This document shows positions 9,685 to 19,847 of a stretch of DNA of 64,000 bases, in pieces. A model generated the notes under the pieces. The model saw only the letters and a program-made list of their open reading frames with translations. It was not told the origin of the DNA and searched no databases. Origin of the DNA: Arsenicibacter rosenii. Lineage in GTDB: Bacteria; Bacteroidota; Bacteroidia; Cytophagales; Spirosomataceae. Position 1 is the stretch's first letter, and each line of letters opens with the position of its first letter. The stretch is taken from contig NZ_MORL01000005.1 in assembly GCF_001870735.1 (NCBI RefSeq), positions 1 through 64,000 of the forward strand, in the 5' to 3' direction. The translations under genes were made by a program, and so were the position numbers.

Positions 9685-9847
9685 AAAAGTTGCTTGATAA
9701 CAACAATCTATATAAACTTTTCCATGTCTTGAGGAACCGGTATTTCCGGTATCTACCAAACGACTATATTTAGTTTATAAAAGAAAAAATACAGTAGCAT
9801 ACTATAGCAAGTAGGTAACTAATACAAAAAAACTATACCAGTAAACT

Positions 9848-10786
9848 ATGCAAAAAGACGCCAGGATTTACGTGGCCGGACACCGTGGTATGGTGGGCTC
9901 GGCCATCGTCCGCAACCTGCAGGCCAAAGGCTATCACAACCTCATCACCCGCACCTCGGCCGAACTGGATCTCCGGCAACAGACGGCCGTTGAGGATTTT
10001 TTCGCCGCCGAAGAACCAGAGTATGTGTTTCTGGCCGCTGCCAAAGTGGGCGGTATTCTGGCCAATAACACCTACCGCGCCGAGTTCCTGTATGATAACC
10101 TCATGATCGAGAGCAACATCATCCACAGCGCCTACCGGCACAAGGTGACCAAACTACTGTTTCTGGGCTCGTCGTGTATTTACCCGAAAATGGCCCCGCA
10201 ACCGCTCCGCGAAGACAGTCTGCTCAGCGGCTATCTGGAAAGCACCAACGAACCCTATGCCATCGCCAAGATTGCCGGCATTAAGCTCTGTGAAGCCTAC
10301 CGCCATCAGTACGGCTGTAACTTTATCTCGGCGATGCCGACCAACCTCTACGGCCCTAACGACAATTACGACCTGCAGGGCTCACACGTGTTACCGGCCC
10401 TGATCCGCAAATTTCACGAAGCGAAAGTAACCGGCGCTCCCGCCGTAGAAATCTGGGGGACGGGCTCACCCCGCCGCGAATTTCTGCACGCCGATGACCT
10501 GGCCGACGCCTGCGTGTACCTGATGGAAACCTACGACGGCGAACCGTTTGTGAACATCGGCACCGGCGAAGACGTGACCATCCGCGAGCTGGCCGAAATG
10601 GTCCGCGATGTGGTGGGCTATACCGGCGACCTGCGCTGGAATACCGACAAACCCGACGGCACACCCCGCAAACTGATGGATGTGGGCCGCCTCCACGGCA
10701 TGGGCTGGCAGCACCACATCGACCTCTCCGAAGGCCTCGCGCTGACGTATCAGGATTTTCTCGATAAGCAGACGGTTTACGTCTAG
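9848..10786 (+). CDS. fcl: GDP-L-fucose synthase
   Basis: This enzyme is a bifunctional 3,5-epimerase/4-reductase that converts GDP-4-keto-6-deoxy-mannose to GDP-L-fucose with NADPH. Diagnostic segments are [14 protein letters not shown] (nucleotide binding), GSSCIYPK (catalytic Ser region) and YAIAKIAG (Tyr-x3-Lys), with [10 protein letters not shown] downstream. Its 312 residues are standard. It is followed 22 bases later by gmd, which makes its substrate, so the pair forms a GDP-fucose module for the nearby glycosyltransferases. Confidence 0.95.
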   Translation: MQKDARIYVAGHRGMVGSAIVRNLQAKGYHNLITRTSAELDLRQQTAVEDFFAAEEPEYVFLAAAKVGGILANNTYRAEFLYDNLMIESNIIHSAYRHKVTKLLFLGSSCIYPKMAPQPLREDSLLSGYLESTNEPYAIAKIAGIKLCEAYRHQYGCNFISAMPTNLYGPNDNYDLQGSHVLPALIRKFHEAKVTGAPAVEIWGTGSPRREFLHADDLADACVYLMETYDGEPFVNIGTGEDVTIRELAEMVRDVVGYTGDLRWNTDKPDGTPRKLMDVGRLHGMGWQHHIDLSEGLALTYQDFLDKQTVYV

Positions 10787-10808
10787 CGTTTACACATACG
10801 ATACAACC

Positions 10809-11921
10809 ATGAAAAAAGCACTAATCACCGGTATCACCGGCCAGGACGGCGCTTACCTCGCCGAACTCCTTCTCAGCAAAGGCTACGAAGTCCACGGCAT
10901 CAAGCGCCGCAGCTCGCTCTTCAACACGCAGCGCATCGACAACCTGTATGAAGATCCGCACGACAAAAACGTACGGTTTAAACTCCATTACGGCGACCTC
11001 TCCGACTCGACCAACATCATCCGGATTATTCAGGAAGTGCAGCCCGACGAGATCTATAACCTCGGGGCCATGTCGCACGTGCGGGTGAGCTTCGATGAAC
11101 CGGAATACACCGCCCAGGTCGACGGCATCGGTACGCTGCGGATTCTGGAAGCGGTGCGCCTGCTGGGCCTGACGGAGAAAACCCGCATCTACCAGGCATC
11201 GACCTCGGAGCTGTACGGCGGTGTGCAGGGCCATGCGCAGTCGGAGACGACGCCGTTTTACCCGCGCTCACCCTATGCGGTAGCCAAACTCTATGGCTAC
11301 TGGATTACGGTGAACTACCGCGAGGCCTACAACATGTATGCCTGCAACGGTATCCTGTTCAACCACGAATCGCCGCTGCGGGGCGAAACCTTCGTCACCC
11401 GCAAGATTACGCGCGCCGTGGCCCGCATCGCCCTCGGCCTGCAGGACAAAGTCTACCTCGGCAACCTCGACTCGCTGCGCGACTGGGGCCATGCCAAAGA
11501 CTATGTCGAAGCCATGTACCTGATCCTGCAACAGGAGCAGCCCGAAGACTTTGTGATTGCAACCGGTATCACCACGAGCGTCCGCGACTTTGTCCGGATG
11601 GCGTTTGCCGAAGTGGGTGTTGAACTGGCCTTCGACGGCGAAGGTGTGGACGAACGCGCGGTGGTGGTCTCGGCCAGCAATCCGGCCTATCCGGTATCGG
11701 TGGGTCAGGAAGTATTGTGTATCGACCCGCGTTATTTCCGGCCAACCGAAGTGGATTTGCTGCTTGGCGACCCGACCAAGGCGATGACGAAACTTGGCTG
11801 GCAACCCAAATACGACCTGCCTGCGCTCGTCAAAGACATGGTGACTGCCGATCTCGACCTCTTTACCCGCGATCAGTTGCTGGCCACCAACGGGCATGCG
11901 GTGCTGAATTATTTTGAGTAA
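10809..11921 (+). CDS. gmd: GDP-mannose 4,6-dehydratase
   Basis: This NADP-dependent dehydratase makes GDP-4-keto-6-deoxy-D-mannose. [13 protein letters not shown] is the Rossmann motif, STSELYG carries the catalytic Thr/Glu region and [12 protein letters not shown] the Tyr-x3-Lys. [16 protein letters not shown] is the characteristic family segment. Its 370 residues are typical. It is co-directional with fcl. Its 3' side runs directly into the repeat block at 11933-12250. Confidence 0.96.
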   Translation: MKKALITGITGQDGAYLAELLLSKGYEVHGIKRRSSLFNTQRIDNLYEDPHDKNVRFKLHYGDLSDSTNIIRIIQEVQPDEIYNLGAMSHVRVSFDEPEYTAQVDGIGTLRILEAVRLLGLTEKTRIYQASTSELYGGVQGHAQSETTPFYPRSPYAVAKLYGYWITVNYREAYNMYACNGILFNHESPLRGETFVTRKITRAVARIALGLQDKVYLGNLDSLRDWGHAKDYVEAMYLILQQEQPEDFVIATGITTSVRDFVRMAFAEVGVELAFDGEGVDERAVVVSASNPAYPVSVGQEVLCIDPRYFRPTEVDLLLGDPTKAMTKLGWQPKYDLPALVKDMVTADLDLFTRDQLLATNGHAVLNYFE

Positions 11922-11932
11922 AACCCCACCCC

Positions 11933-12250
11933 AACCCCTCCCCTTACGTCAAGGGGAGGGGCTATAAAGCCCGAAAATACCCCCTCCCCCTCTCCTGTTT
12001 TCAGGCCGGGCCGACGATTCGGGAGGGGGCAGGGGGTGAGGTAAAATTACCAATAAAACCCCTACAAGAGTAGACGTCAAGGGAAGGGGCTCTAAAGCCC
12101 GGAAACATCCCCTCTCCTGTTTTTCAGGCCGGGCCGACGATTCGGGAGGGGAATAAAGAACGCTTAAGCGCTCTTTATTCCCCTCCCCCCAACCCCCTCC
12201 AGAGGGGGAGAGCTGCCCGTTCTCCCCCTCTGGAGGGGGTTGGGGGAGGA
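11933..12250. repeat. Block of GC-rich palindromic intergenic repeats
   Basis: Several related units fill the spacer. A segment beginning CTCCTGTTTT and containing CGGGCCGACGATTCGGGAGG occurs twice (~11991-12028 and ~12115-12150). A near-perfect 40-base palindrome centred at 12165/12166 spans 12146-12185 with one mismatch. A ~29-base stem (12182-12211 against 12221-12249) with a short loop follows. The long minus-strand frame across the block encodes only Pro/Gly-rich repeat translation. This is a dispersed-repeat type, probably also acting as a terminator. Confidence 0.8.
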
Positions 12251-12330
12251 AAATCAACATATCACGTATCACACTAGCATAAGACCTTTGTTTCCTTATG
12301 TGGCTATGTGGTAAAAATAAAGATTAACGA

Positions 12331-13809
12331 ATGCCGCGATTACTGAACCTGTTGGGAGGCTTGCTGCTCTCCCTGCCCGCGATGGCCCAAACCGTGCCAG
12401 ACTCCACCAGCAAACCGGCCAGTTATACGGCGGAGCTGGGCGGTGTCATTTGCTCCACCAACCGGACCCCGTTCTGGTTACGCGCCAATCAGTTTGGCCT
12501 GGTACCGCTGAATGGCTCCTCGGCAACGCTACGGCTAGGCACGACCTTTGAGCGCCCCCTCAAAAAAGGGAGCAAGTGGGCAGCGGGCTACGGTGCCTAT
12601 GTCGTTGGCAACGTCGGCGCAACCAATCAGGTACTGGTACCCGAAGCCTACGGACGTATTCGACGCGGGGCCCTGGAGCTTTGGGCAGGCCGACGGCGGC
12701 AGGTAATTGGGCTGACCGATACGCTGCTTACCTCCGGCTCCTATTCCTGGTCGGGCAATGCGTTGCCGATTACACGGGTGCAGTTTGGCACAACCGGTTT
12801 TGTGCCCATTGGGTTCACCAAAGGCGTTTTGGCCATTAATGCCTTTATGGCTCACGGCTGGTTTCCGGCTGCTGATTCAGTTCGTGGTTCATTTCTTCAC
12901 CAGAAAGCGGTGTATGGTCGGATTGGTAAACCATCGTGGCCGGTGCGCATCTATGGGGGACTGTTACACAATGTGCAGTGGGGCGGGTATTCAACTTATA
13001 GAGTTATCCGTAAATATGGTGGCAGGGATGATGGTAAACTACCCTCTTCGTTCCGTGATTATCTGTATATGCTGGTGGCTAAGCAACCGAAAGGCTTTTC
13101 CGAAAACCTGTCGTCTATTGATACGCTGAATCAGATTGGCAATCATCTGGGCAACATTGATCTAGCTATTGAGGTTGCCGTGAAAAACTGGAACGTCCTG
13201 CTTTACAACCAACATCCGTTTGAAGATAAATCGGGGTTGATTTACATGAACTTCCCGGATGGCATTTATGGCATACGACTGAAGAATACAAACACAAAGG
13301 CAAAAGGTATTCAACTAAAGCAATTTACCGTTGAATATGTGTATACTGTCGATCAAAGCGGCCTTACCCATACCCGTACCGACCAACGTTATGGGGGGGG
13401 AGATAACTACTTTAATCACTCCCAATACCGGACCGGTTGGGTTGTTGATCATAATATTCTCGGCACGCCGTTTATTACCCGCTGGCAAGATGTCCGGCCA
13501 GGCTTAACAAATACGAAAGACCCCAATCTTCGCGTCATTACCAACAACAAAATTAAGGTGGCGCACCTGGGATTTTTGTTGCAGTTACCCGCAGCAGTAC
13601 TGTTGGAAGGGCGGGCTTCCTATTCGCATAACCTGGGGAGTTTTGTTAATAAACAACAGCCAAAGCAATTTTCAGGAATATTAAAAGCCATTGCGCCGAT
13701 CTTTGTTTCCGGGCAGCGCTTTGACCTGAACATCGCCCTTGCCATTGACCAGGGCGAGCTATACGTCAATTCCATCGGCGGATTTATCGGCATTCGTAAA
13801 ACCTGGTAG
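12331..13809 (+). CDS. Wzi-family capsule assembly outer-membrane protein
   Basis: The 492-residue protein has a signal peptide (~1-20, ending AMAQ) and a long beta-barrel pattern. Segments such as TPFWLRANQFG, GAYVVGNVG, ELWAGRRRQVIGL and AFMAHGWFP match the arrangement of the capsule assembly Wzi family, which binds capsule polymer at the outer surface. It is 24 bases upstream of the PagL-like gene. The start follows the sequence GGCTATGTGGTAAAAA, which recurs before the GT39 gene at 37410. Family-level confidence is good; the bound polymer is inferred from the neighbouring capsule locus. Confidence 0.8.
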   Translation: MPRLLNLLGGLLLSLPAMAQTVPDSTSKPASYTAELGGVICSTNRTPFWLRANQFGLVPLNGSSATLRLGTTFERPLKKGSKWAAGYGAYVVGNVGATNQVLVPEAYGRIRRGALELWAGRRRQVIGLTDTLLTSGSYSWSGNALPITRVQFGTTGFVPIGFTKGVLAINAFMAHGWFPAADSVRGSFLHQKAVYGRIGKPSWPVRIYGGLLHNVQWGGYSTYRVIRKYGGRDDGKLPSSFRDYLYMLVAKQPKGFSENLSSIDTLNQIGNHLGNIDLAIEVAVKNWNVLLYNQHPFEDKSGLIYMNFPDGIYGIRLKNTNTKAKGIQLKQFTVEYVYTVDQSGLTHTRTDQRYGGGDNYFNHSQYRTGWVVDHNILGTPFITRWQDVRPGLTNTKDPNLRVITNNKIKVAHLGFLLQLPAAVLLEGRASYSHNLGSFVNKQQPKQFSGILKAIAPIFVSGQRFDLNIALAIDQGELYVNSIGGFIGIRKTW

Positions 13810-13833
13810 CCCTACACTCTGTACAGCCGCTCT

Positions 13834-14970
13834 ATGCATACACCGTTACGCATTACCTTCATCGTTATCCTGCTCTCCTGTCTAACCCCGTTTATATCGT
13901 CAGGGCAAACTGATACAACGCTGAACCTGACCCAGTGGGGAGGATCAATCCTTACAGGCCTCAACAGTCCGGGCAAAACCAATCCACCCTCCAGCCATAA
14001 CCCATTTGGGCTCGAACTCACATATAGCCGCGTCGGGACAAGCCGGAAAGCCTGGGAAGCCTGTAATTGTTTTGCTAAAACGGGGGTATATGTTAACTAC
14101 TATCAGCTGGGCAATCCAACCGTTTTGGGGCAGACAGCGGGAGCCGGTATCTTTTTTGAACCCTTGATAGGCTACCGCCACCGGCTTTACGGATCTGTCC
14201 GGGCCTCGCTAGGTATTTCGTATCTAAGCCGGTATTTCAATGCCGAGACCAACCCAACCAATCAGTTTGTCAGTCTGCCGGTGAGCAACATGATTGCCGC
14301 CCGAGCCGCCCTGCATTACCGCCTGACACCAAACTGGCAGAGCGTTTTATCGGTTCAGTTTGGCCATATTTCGAATGGTGGTACTAAACAACCAAACAAC
14401 GGTCTTAATTTACCCACCATTGGTATTGGCACCATCTATAGCCCACAACCGGATGGTTTACCGGTTAACTTTATACGCAATGCGCCAAATTCATTTAATC
14501 ATTGGTTTGCACGGGCAACGGCTTTTGGCTCAATCCGGATTATTTCGCGCTTTGATCCGTATGCCAGCAAAGACCTCTTTAAAGAAAAAGAGCAATGGGT
14601 GACGAAAATGTGGGGGGCAGATCTGGTTGGCGGCTATCGGTTAACACGGCAACATGCGGTATCGGTAGGCATACAGTATATTGACGATCGATATTTAAAA
14701 ACGCTTATGTTATCAAGACCAAACTTTCAATATCGTCAGGCGTCGATTTTGGCAGGCTATGAGTTCTGGTATGGACGTTTTACTGTACAAGCGCATTATG
14801 CCTGGAATTTTGTTGTCCCTGCATTTAATGGGTATATCCGGCATTACCATCAGTTTCAGCGCTATTCGTTACTCTATCAGTTGAGTAATGGGTTTACCTT
14901 TGGTGTAGGCGTCAGGGCTGATCGTGAAACTACAAAGGGGTTTCATGTTCTAACAGGTTGGGTACTTTGA
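13834..14970 (+). CDS. PagL-like acyloxyacyl hydrolase (lipid A 3-O-deacylase family)
   Basis: This is an outer-membrane barrel enzyme with a signal peptide (~1-24). The PagL catalytic signature is visible in FGHISNGGTKQPNNGLN, with the His-x-Ser pair and the following Asn-Gly segment. At 378 residues it is longer than proteobacterial PagL (~170) but similar to Bacteroidota acyloxyacyl hydrolases. The predicted role is removal of an acyl chain from lipid A, altering the surface. It appears to form an operon with the Wzi-like gene just upstream. Confidence 0.78.
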   Translation: MHTPLRITFIVILLSCLTPFISSGQTDTTLNLTQWGGSILTGLNSPGKTNPPSSHNPFGLELTYSRVGTSRKAWEACNCFAKTGVYVNYYQLGNPTVLGQTAGAGIFFEPLIGYRHRLYGSVRASLGISYLSRYFNAETNPTNQFVSLPVSNMIAARAALHYRLTPNWQSVLSVQFGHISNGGTKQPNNGLNLPTIGIGTIYSPQPDGLPVNFIRNAPNSFNHWFARATAFGSIRIISRFDPYASKDLFKEKEQWVTKMWGADLVGGYRLTRQHAVSVGIQYIDDRYLKTLMLSRPNFQYRQASILAGYEFWYGRFTVQAHYAWNFVVPAFNGYIRHYHQFQRYSLLYQLSNGFTFGVGVRADRETTKGFHVLTGWVL

Positions 14971-15027
14971 ACGTCAAAATTGAAAAGTAAGATCTAAGCA
15001 TTCAATAAATAACTATAAGTTTAAGAT

Positions 15028-16146
15028 ATGAAACACCAAAGTAACTACTACTGGCTTGATTTAATCCGAGGTATATCTGCGTTATTGGTATTATTGAGTC
15101 ATGTTAGAGCCTTGTTCTTTTTAGACTACTCGTCTACGTCACAAAATGTCTTTATCCAATTCTTTTATTTTATAACAGGATTTGGGCATATTGCAGTAAT
15201 TATCTTTTTTGTTCTAAGTGGTTTTTTTATAATTGGCAGTATAGATAAAGCATATATAAATAATAAATGGTCATTTAGAAGATACGGTATTGACAGAATA
15301 GTAAGGCTTTGGGTAGTATTGATTCCATCTTTGCTTTTCACTGTACTATGTGATAATTTTGGAGAATTATATTTTCCTGAATCTCTAGCTTATAAAGGTG
15401 AACTAGAATATTTACCCGCAGTAAATTTAAACAACAATCAATCTTTTGCTGTATTCTTCGGCAATATGTTTTTCATTCAAAAAATATTAGTACCTACATT
15501 TGGAACGAATTCGCCATTATGGAGTTTAGCCTACGAATTCTGGTACTATTGTCTCTTCCCATTAATGTATCTATTAATATTTAACTGGAGAAAATCCATA
15601 AATGTCTTAATTTATTTAGTATTCATACTGTCAATTTTTTTCTTGATTGGAACAGACATAAGAAACAACTATTTAATTTGGCTAATGGGTGGAATTCCAT
15701 ATTTCTTGAGTAAGGTCATTAAAAACAATAAAGCCCTCAGCTATTTAACACCTGTCATAATAGGAATGTTTTTTGTAAATATGTCAGTAGTAAGAATAAA
15801 TAAATTAAATTTCCTCTTTAATGATTATACACTTGGGTTTGTCACAAGCTTATGTATATTTAGTTTAATTAACTATACAATGCCTTTAAATATATTAAAA
15901 AGAATCACCCTGTTTTTATCAAACATTTCTTATACCTTGTATTTAATCCATATGCCACTAGCTGTATTAATAACAAGTGCTTTAATAAAAGAACGTTTAC
16001 CTTTCACAAAAGATAATTTTATTATATTTATATTAATTTCAACTTCAATTGTATTGTTTAGTTATGTCTTTTGGCTATGTTTCGAAAAGCAAACACCATT
16101 TATTAAAAATCTAATTAAATCTAAAATGTTACCACAAGCTAAGTAA
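15028..16146 (+). CDS. Acyltransferase 3 family membrane O-acyltransferase
   Basis: The 372-residue protein has about ten hydrophobic segments. The N-terminal motif DLIRGISALLVLLSHVRA contains the family's conserved Arg and His, and RYGIDRIVRLW follows TM2-3. Such enzymes O-acetylate cell-surface sugars on the periplasmic side. Its base composition is strongly AT-rich, unlike the preceding Wzi/PagL genes, so it marks the left edge of the probably transferred cassette. It is on the + strand, convergent with the BNR-repeat gene, and the 65-base palindrome at 16159 lies between them. Confidence 0.85.
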   Translation: MKHQSNYYWLDLIRGISALLVLLSHVRALFFLDYSSTSQNVFIQFFYFITGFGHIAVIIFFVLSGFFIIGSIDKAYINNKWSFRRYGIDRIVRLWVVLIPSLLFTVLCDNFGELYFPESLAYKGELEYLPAVNLNNNQSFAVFFGNMFFIQKILVPTFGTNSPLWSLAYEFWYYCLFPLMYLLIFNWRKSINVLIYLVFILSIFFLIGTDIRNNYLIWLMGGIPYFLSKVIKNNKALSYLTPVIIGMFFVNMSVVRINKLNFLFNDYTLGFVTSLCIFSLINYTMPLNILKRITLFLSNISYTLYLIHMPLAVLITSALIKERLPFTKDNFIIFILISTSIVLFSYVFWLCFEKQTPFIKNLIKSKMLPQAK

Positions 16147-16158
16147 ACAATTATTTTC

Positions 16159-16223
16159 TAGTGGCTTAGACATTTACAATGTATAAACGTAAGTGTTATA
16201 AATTGTAGATATCTAAGCCACTA
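16159..16223. repeat. 65-base imperfect palindrome with IS1-like ends
   Basis: TAGTGGCTTAGA (16159-16170) is inverted as TCTAAGCCACTA (16212-16223), and the inner sequence is also partly self-complementary. The first ten bases, TAGTGGCTTA, equal the ends of the IS1-family element at 17883-20325. It sits between two convergent genes, so it may be a terminator, a miniature element, or both. Confidence 0.6.
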
Positions 16224-16227
16224 ACTA

Positions 16228-17649
16228 TTATTTATTTTTAAGTGCTTTACTAATTAATATTCTTGCTTTTGAGTTTTGACCAGCAAATTTCTTTAATAAA
16301 ATATCTTCTTCAGTGAACCGAGCCAAAAGAATTTCAGCATCTCTATTTCTATTCCTATCATACGATATATAAATAGTACCATCAGATGACTGAAAGCCAT
16401 CAGGATAAGAAACCACACTTCGATCATCTAACAATAACCCACCAATCCAGCTTTTTCCATCATCTTCAGATAAATAAGCGGTCAGTTTAGTTCGAAGGCT
16501 TGTTAATTCATTAATAGCTCCGTGTCGTACTAATAAAATTCGGCCTGATTGTAAACGACGAATAAAATGGCGTGAGTTAACATGTTCTTGATATTTTACA
16601 GGCTTTGACCATGTTATACCTTTATCAGACGATACACTTTCCCATATACCGTTAATTGTTCGCGCGGTCATCCAAAGTGTACCATCTCTTCGCTCAATAA
16701 TATGATGTTCATCATATTCTGAACCAGGAAACAGTACTCCTCCTTGGCGTATCCAAGTTTTGCCTTGATCGGAAGATACAATTACGTTTGCCATACGAAA
16801 TGCATCTAGTTCACGAAACTGTTGTTTATATTTGAGAGTAATAAGCCCTCTATTCCAGAGTGAGATAGTTACCAGCCAAGTATTATTTGAAAAAACATTA
16901 GGTTTATTCAGCGAACAGCCATGCCATATTCTGACAGGCTTAGACCAAATCGGAGTGTCACTATCGGGATTATCACATCGCGTATACCATGTCCCGCTCC
17001 TGCCATCATAGTATGTCAAAGACTGGTCAAACAATAGCCATAAATGACCTTGTGGATCAGTCCATAAATTTCCAACAACTGACCTACGCTTATCTTCAAG
17101 AGAAGTATCATGAGGGTCAATGACGACACTAGGTTTCGACCAAGACTCTCCATTATCATTACTATAGTTTAACACAAAAAAAGCATTATCATCATCGCCA
17201 CCTGCAACCCAGCATGACCAAATCCGACCTTTAGGTGTTCTTGCTATGCCATTGTTCATACTAAAATCAAGTTGATCATAGTCATAGGTTGGCAAAGGTT
17301 TTGTATCAATTACGGGTGCTACCAAAGCAGCATCGCTCTCTTTTCCAACAGGATTAATTGAGGTCGAAATTAATGACTTATCCTGAGTCTTGCATGAACA
17401 TAGATTTACAGAAACTATCAAAATAAATCTATGTAAAACAGATCTTAAGCTAATAACCTTTAAAATATGTTTTATACTAAAACATTCTGGCTCTCCGAAA
17501 TATTTTGAATTAAACAACACAATATCTTTATTTAGCGATTGCCATGCCAAATAAATTACAGTTAGTAACTGAAAAGAAGTAAAATCTTGCGAATGCGAAA
17601 GTGCAGCTGGCTTTCGTATTAGTTTGACTATTACAAATTTCATCTTCAT
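16228..17649 (-). CDS. BNR/Asp-box (sialidase-fold) lipoprotein
   Basis: Four Asp-boxes are visible: SNDNGESW, SSDQGKTW, SSDKGITW and SEDDGKSW. With the opening GRIWSCWVAGG they indicate a six-bladed sialidase-type propeller. The canonical GH33 catalytic set was not confirmed, so the substrate is open, although the linked nonulosonate genes make a sialidase-related role attractive. A lipobox (NLCSC) lies near residue 86. The ~80 residues before it are atypical, and no ATG lies close to the signal-like segment, so the start is uncertain. A non-ATG start near 17455 or a fused remnant is possible. It is downstream of the IS insertion. Confidence 0.6.
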   Translation of the reverse strand: MKMKFVIVKLIRKPAALSHSQDFTSFQLLTVIYLAWQSLNKDIVLFNSKYFGEPECFSIKHILKVISLRSVLHRFILIVSVNLCSCKTQDKSLISTSINPVGKESDAALVAPVIDTKPLPTYDYDQLDFSMNNGIARTPKGRIWSCWVAGGDDDNAFFVLNYSNDNGESWSKPSVVIDPHDTSLEDKRRSVVGNLWTDPQGHLWLLFDQSLTYYDGRSGTWYTRCDNPDSDTPIWSKPVRIWHGCSLNKPNVFSNNTWLVTISLWNRGLITLKYKQQFRELDAFRMANVIVSSDQGKTWIRQGGVLFPGSEYDEHHIIERRDGTLWMTARTINGIWESVSSDKGITWSKPVKYQEHVNSRHFIRRLQSGRILLVRHGAINELTSLRTKLTAYLSEDDGKSWIGGLLLDDRSVVSYPDGFQSSDGTIYISYDRNRNRDAEILLARFTEEDILLKKFAGQNSKARILISKALKNK

Positions 17650-17882
17650 ATAATATATAAGATTAGAATATGGTTTCCACTACACAACTTTATTAATATT
17701 ATTCATTCATTACAAGCATGGCTTCATTATTATTACATTAAAATTCAAATTTAATTAGAAGAAGACTAATATATTGTATACTTAAGAGAGATATAAATGG
17801 CAATAAATATCATAATATCATATAATAAATGGTGAGTAATCAAAGAAAGAAGCATATCCATCATACTTACTCTTAATATCAA

Positions 17883-17901
17883 TAGTGGCTTAATCTTGTT
17901 G
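17883..17901 (+). repeat. IS1-family left terminal inverted repeat
   Basis: Perfect 19-base match to the complement of 20307-20325. Confidence 0.9.
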
Positions 17902-17919
17902 TTAGATGTATCTTTGTCA

Positions 17920-18186
17920 ATGGTCTTAGAAGCGATTCCTTGCAAACATTGTGGCAAAACCGATTTGGTTAAACGCTACGGTACCACACCAGCTGCTACT
18001 CAACGGTTTCAGTGTGGTGATTGTAAGCGGACGTTTGTGCGAATCTACACCAACAAGGCCTGCGACCCGCTCGTCAGCCAACAGATTACTGACCTTGTTC
18101 TTAACGGCGGGGGCGTTCTGGACACAGCGCGTATGCATGGCATTAATCGGAATACGGTTAGCCGACATTTTAAAATCGTTGTACAG
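17920..18186 (+). pseudogene. IS1-family transposase, N-terminal (InsA-like) part
   Basis: The frame encodes a zinc-finger segment (PCKHCGKTDLVKRYG, then FQCGDCKRTF) and a helix-turn-helix (DTARMHGINRNTVSRHF), as in InsA DNA-binding domains. The ATG at 17920 is preferred over the TTG at 17896, which overlaps the inverted repeat. The frame runs on as QRLRC to a stop at 18199-18201 only because the IS110 element was inserted after GTTGTACAG. Joining 18186 to 19857 restores the ancestral frame (..VVQ then KKSSEVVRVNPAYADKG). Confidence 0.8.
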
Positions 18187-18441
18187 CGCCTACGCTGTTG
18201 AATAGCCTTTACAACTTACGTTCCCAGCAGAAGCCCTAAATTTGGCCGACTTTCTGAACCAAGCCTCCCGCTTTTACTGGTACCCGATCGAGTCCTCCCT
18301 TAAAATCTGGGCTGGAGCGTACAATGCCTTTCGTTATGAAAGGTATTTGGTGAATGCATTGGTGATCGCTTCGGCGAATCCCGTACAGAAAACTCTTACA
18401 GTCACGGTGCGCTCCCGGAAGTCATTAACCACTAATGTCCT
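18187..18441 (+). ncRNA. Candidate bridge RNA region in the IS110 left end
   Basis: No convincing gene lies in this segment, but it is rich in hairpins. CTTTC (18328-18332) pairs with GAAAG (18338-18342). CAATGC (18322-18327) pairs with GCATTG (18356-18361) around it. GATCGC-TTCG-GCGAATC (18364-18380) is a UUCG-capped stem. GTACAGAAAA (18383-18392) is identical to the target flank at 19851-19860. GTACAA (18319-18324) complements TTGTAC of the target. TACAACT (18210-18216) complements AGTTGTA at the right end. IS110-group elements encode bridge RNAs at this position; assignment here is inference. Confidence 0.4.
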
Positions 18442-19841
18442 ATGGAAAGTAGCCAAGTAACCTTCAAGATTCTTCATCCCCATGCCGCCGGGATTGATGT
18501 GGGTTCACGCAGTCATCTGGTAGCCATTGATCAGAACAAATCGGACGGCCGAAGCCGACAATGTGCGTGAGTTTGGGGTCTACACAAAAGACCATCTGGA
18601 GATTATTAGTCATCTGCGCCAGCATGGCGTGACTACCATCGCCATGGAGAGTACCGGTAGTTATTGGCAGACATTGTTCAATGCTCTTCAGCAAGCAGGC
18701 TTTGACGTGCTGCTAGTGGGCGGTAGCCAGACCAAAAATGTCAAGGGCCGCAAAACCGACGTGATCGATTGCATCTGGATTCAAAAGCTGCACTCGCTGG
18801 GCTTACTTTCGGGCAGTTTGCTTCTGAGTGATACCTTTCAGCAGTTGCGTACCTACTATTACCATCGCCAGCATCTGGTCCAGCAATCGGCTCGTTACTC
18901 CAGCAAGATGCAAAAGGCATTACGGTTGATGAATATCCGCTTAGATGTGGCACTCAATGATATCACCGGTCAATCTGGTATGGCCGTCATTGAAGCGATT
19001 CTATCAGGCCATCGGGAAACGGATCATCTGGTGTCGCTGGTAAGTGACCGGGTGAAAAAATCCCGCCAGGAGATTGCGGATGCCCTGCAAGGCTGGTGGC
19101 GAGAGGATCGGAGCGCCGAAGCGATTGCTGTTTGAGCTACAGGCTTCGTTGGATTTTTACCGGCTTTACGAGAGTAAGATCAAGGAATGTGATGGTGTTA
19201 TTGAAACGTTTCTAGTCAAGTATGCGCCCCCGGTTGAGGTAACGCCGACCGAGAAGAAGCAGCTAAAAACGCATCGCAAGCGAGCGGGCAAACATGCTCC
19301 TGGCTTTAATCTATCCCAGTTGGCTTACCAGTATTTTCGTACCGACCTGTTTGCCGTGTCCGGCATCAGTTACAATACGGTGTTGTGCTTACTCACCAGC
19401 TTAGGTCATGACATTCACAAATTCCCGAACGCGAAAAGTTTTGCCTGCTGGCTGGGCCTGGTGCCCAATAACAAGGTCAGTGGAGGTAAAGTCATCAGTA
19501 ATCGCCGACCGTCTGGTCGAAATACCATCGCCAAAGCGTTGCGCCATGCGGCCAACTCGATTGGCAACCAGAAAGATCATGAGTTAACGCCCTTCTTCAA
19601 ACGCATTGCCTTCAAAAAAGGCCGGATTGCGGCCATTATTGCCACCGCCCGCAAGCTGGCGGTTATCATCTGGAATATGATCAGTAAAGGGGAAGCCTAT
19701 CAAAAAGAGCGAGTGGAGCAGAACCAGGCAAAGCAGCGTATCCTCAAACTGAAGCACTTAGACAAAAAACTGCATGCTCTCCAATTGACTCAGGAGGAGC
19801 TAAAAAGGCTATTCACAAAGCACTCGTTATCAATAGGGTAG
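18442..19841 (+). pseudogene. IS110-family DEDD transposase, broken by two frameshifts
   Basis: Three consecutive frames together give one transposase. The N-terminus (18442-~18550) has AAGIDVGSRSHLVAI, with the first catalytic Asp. The middle (~18550-19120) has VREFGVYTKDH, AMESTGSYW (Glu) and KGRKTDVIDCIW (Asp pair). The C-terminus (~19110-19841) has the transposase_20 part: FAVSGISYNTVLCLL and the Ser-containing GGKVISNRRPSGRN. Frame changes fall near 18540-18565 and near 19105-19130. The element is therefore probably inactive unless the shifts are sequencing errors. Confidence 0.85.
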
Positions 19842-19847
19842 AAATCA

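Larger units (their letters stand above)
18187..19847 (+). mobile_element. IS110-family element inserted in the IS1 transposase gene
   Basis: The element has a long non-coding left end (~255 bases), a frameshifted DEDD transposase (18442-19841) and a right end of only a few bases, which is the IS110-group layout. Copies of GTTGTACAG flank it (18178-18186 and 19848-19856). The exact ends are ambiguous within this repeat. Confidence 0.8.

Noticed and set aside
11949-12272. Minus-strand frame of 107 codons after gmd
   Set aside because: It lies wholly in palindromic repeats and encodes Pro/Gly-rich repeat translation only.
18242-18460. 72-codon frame in the IS110 left end
   Set aside because: Coincides with the structured non-coding segment and resembles no protein.
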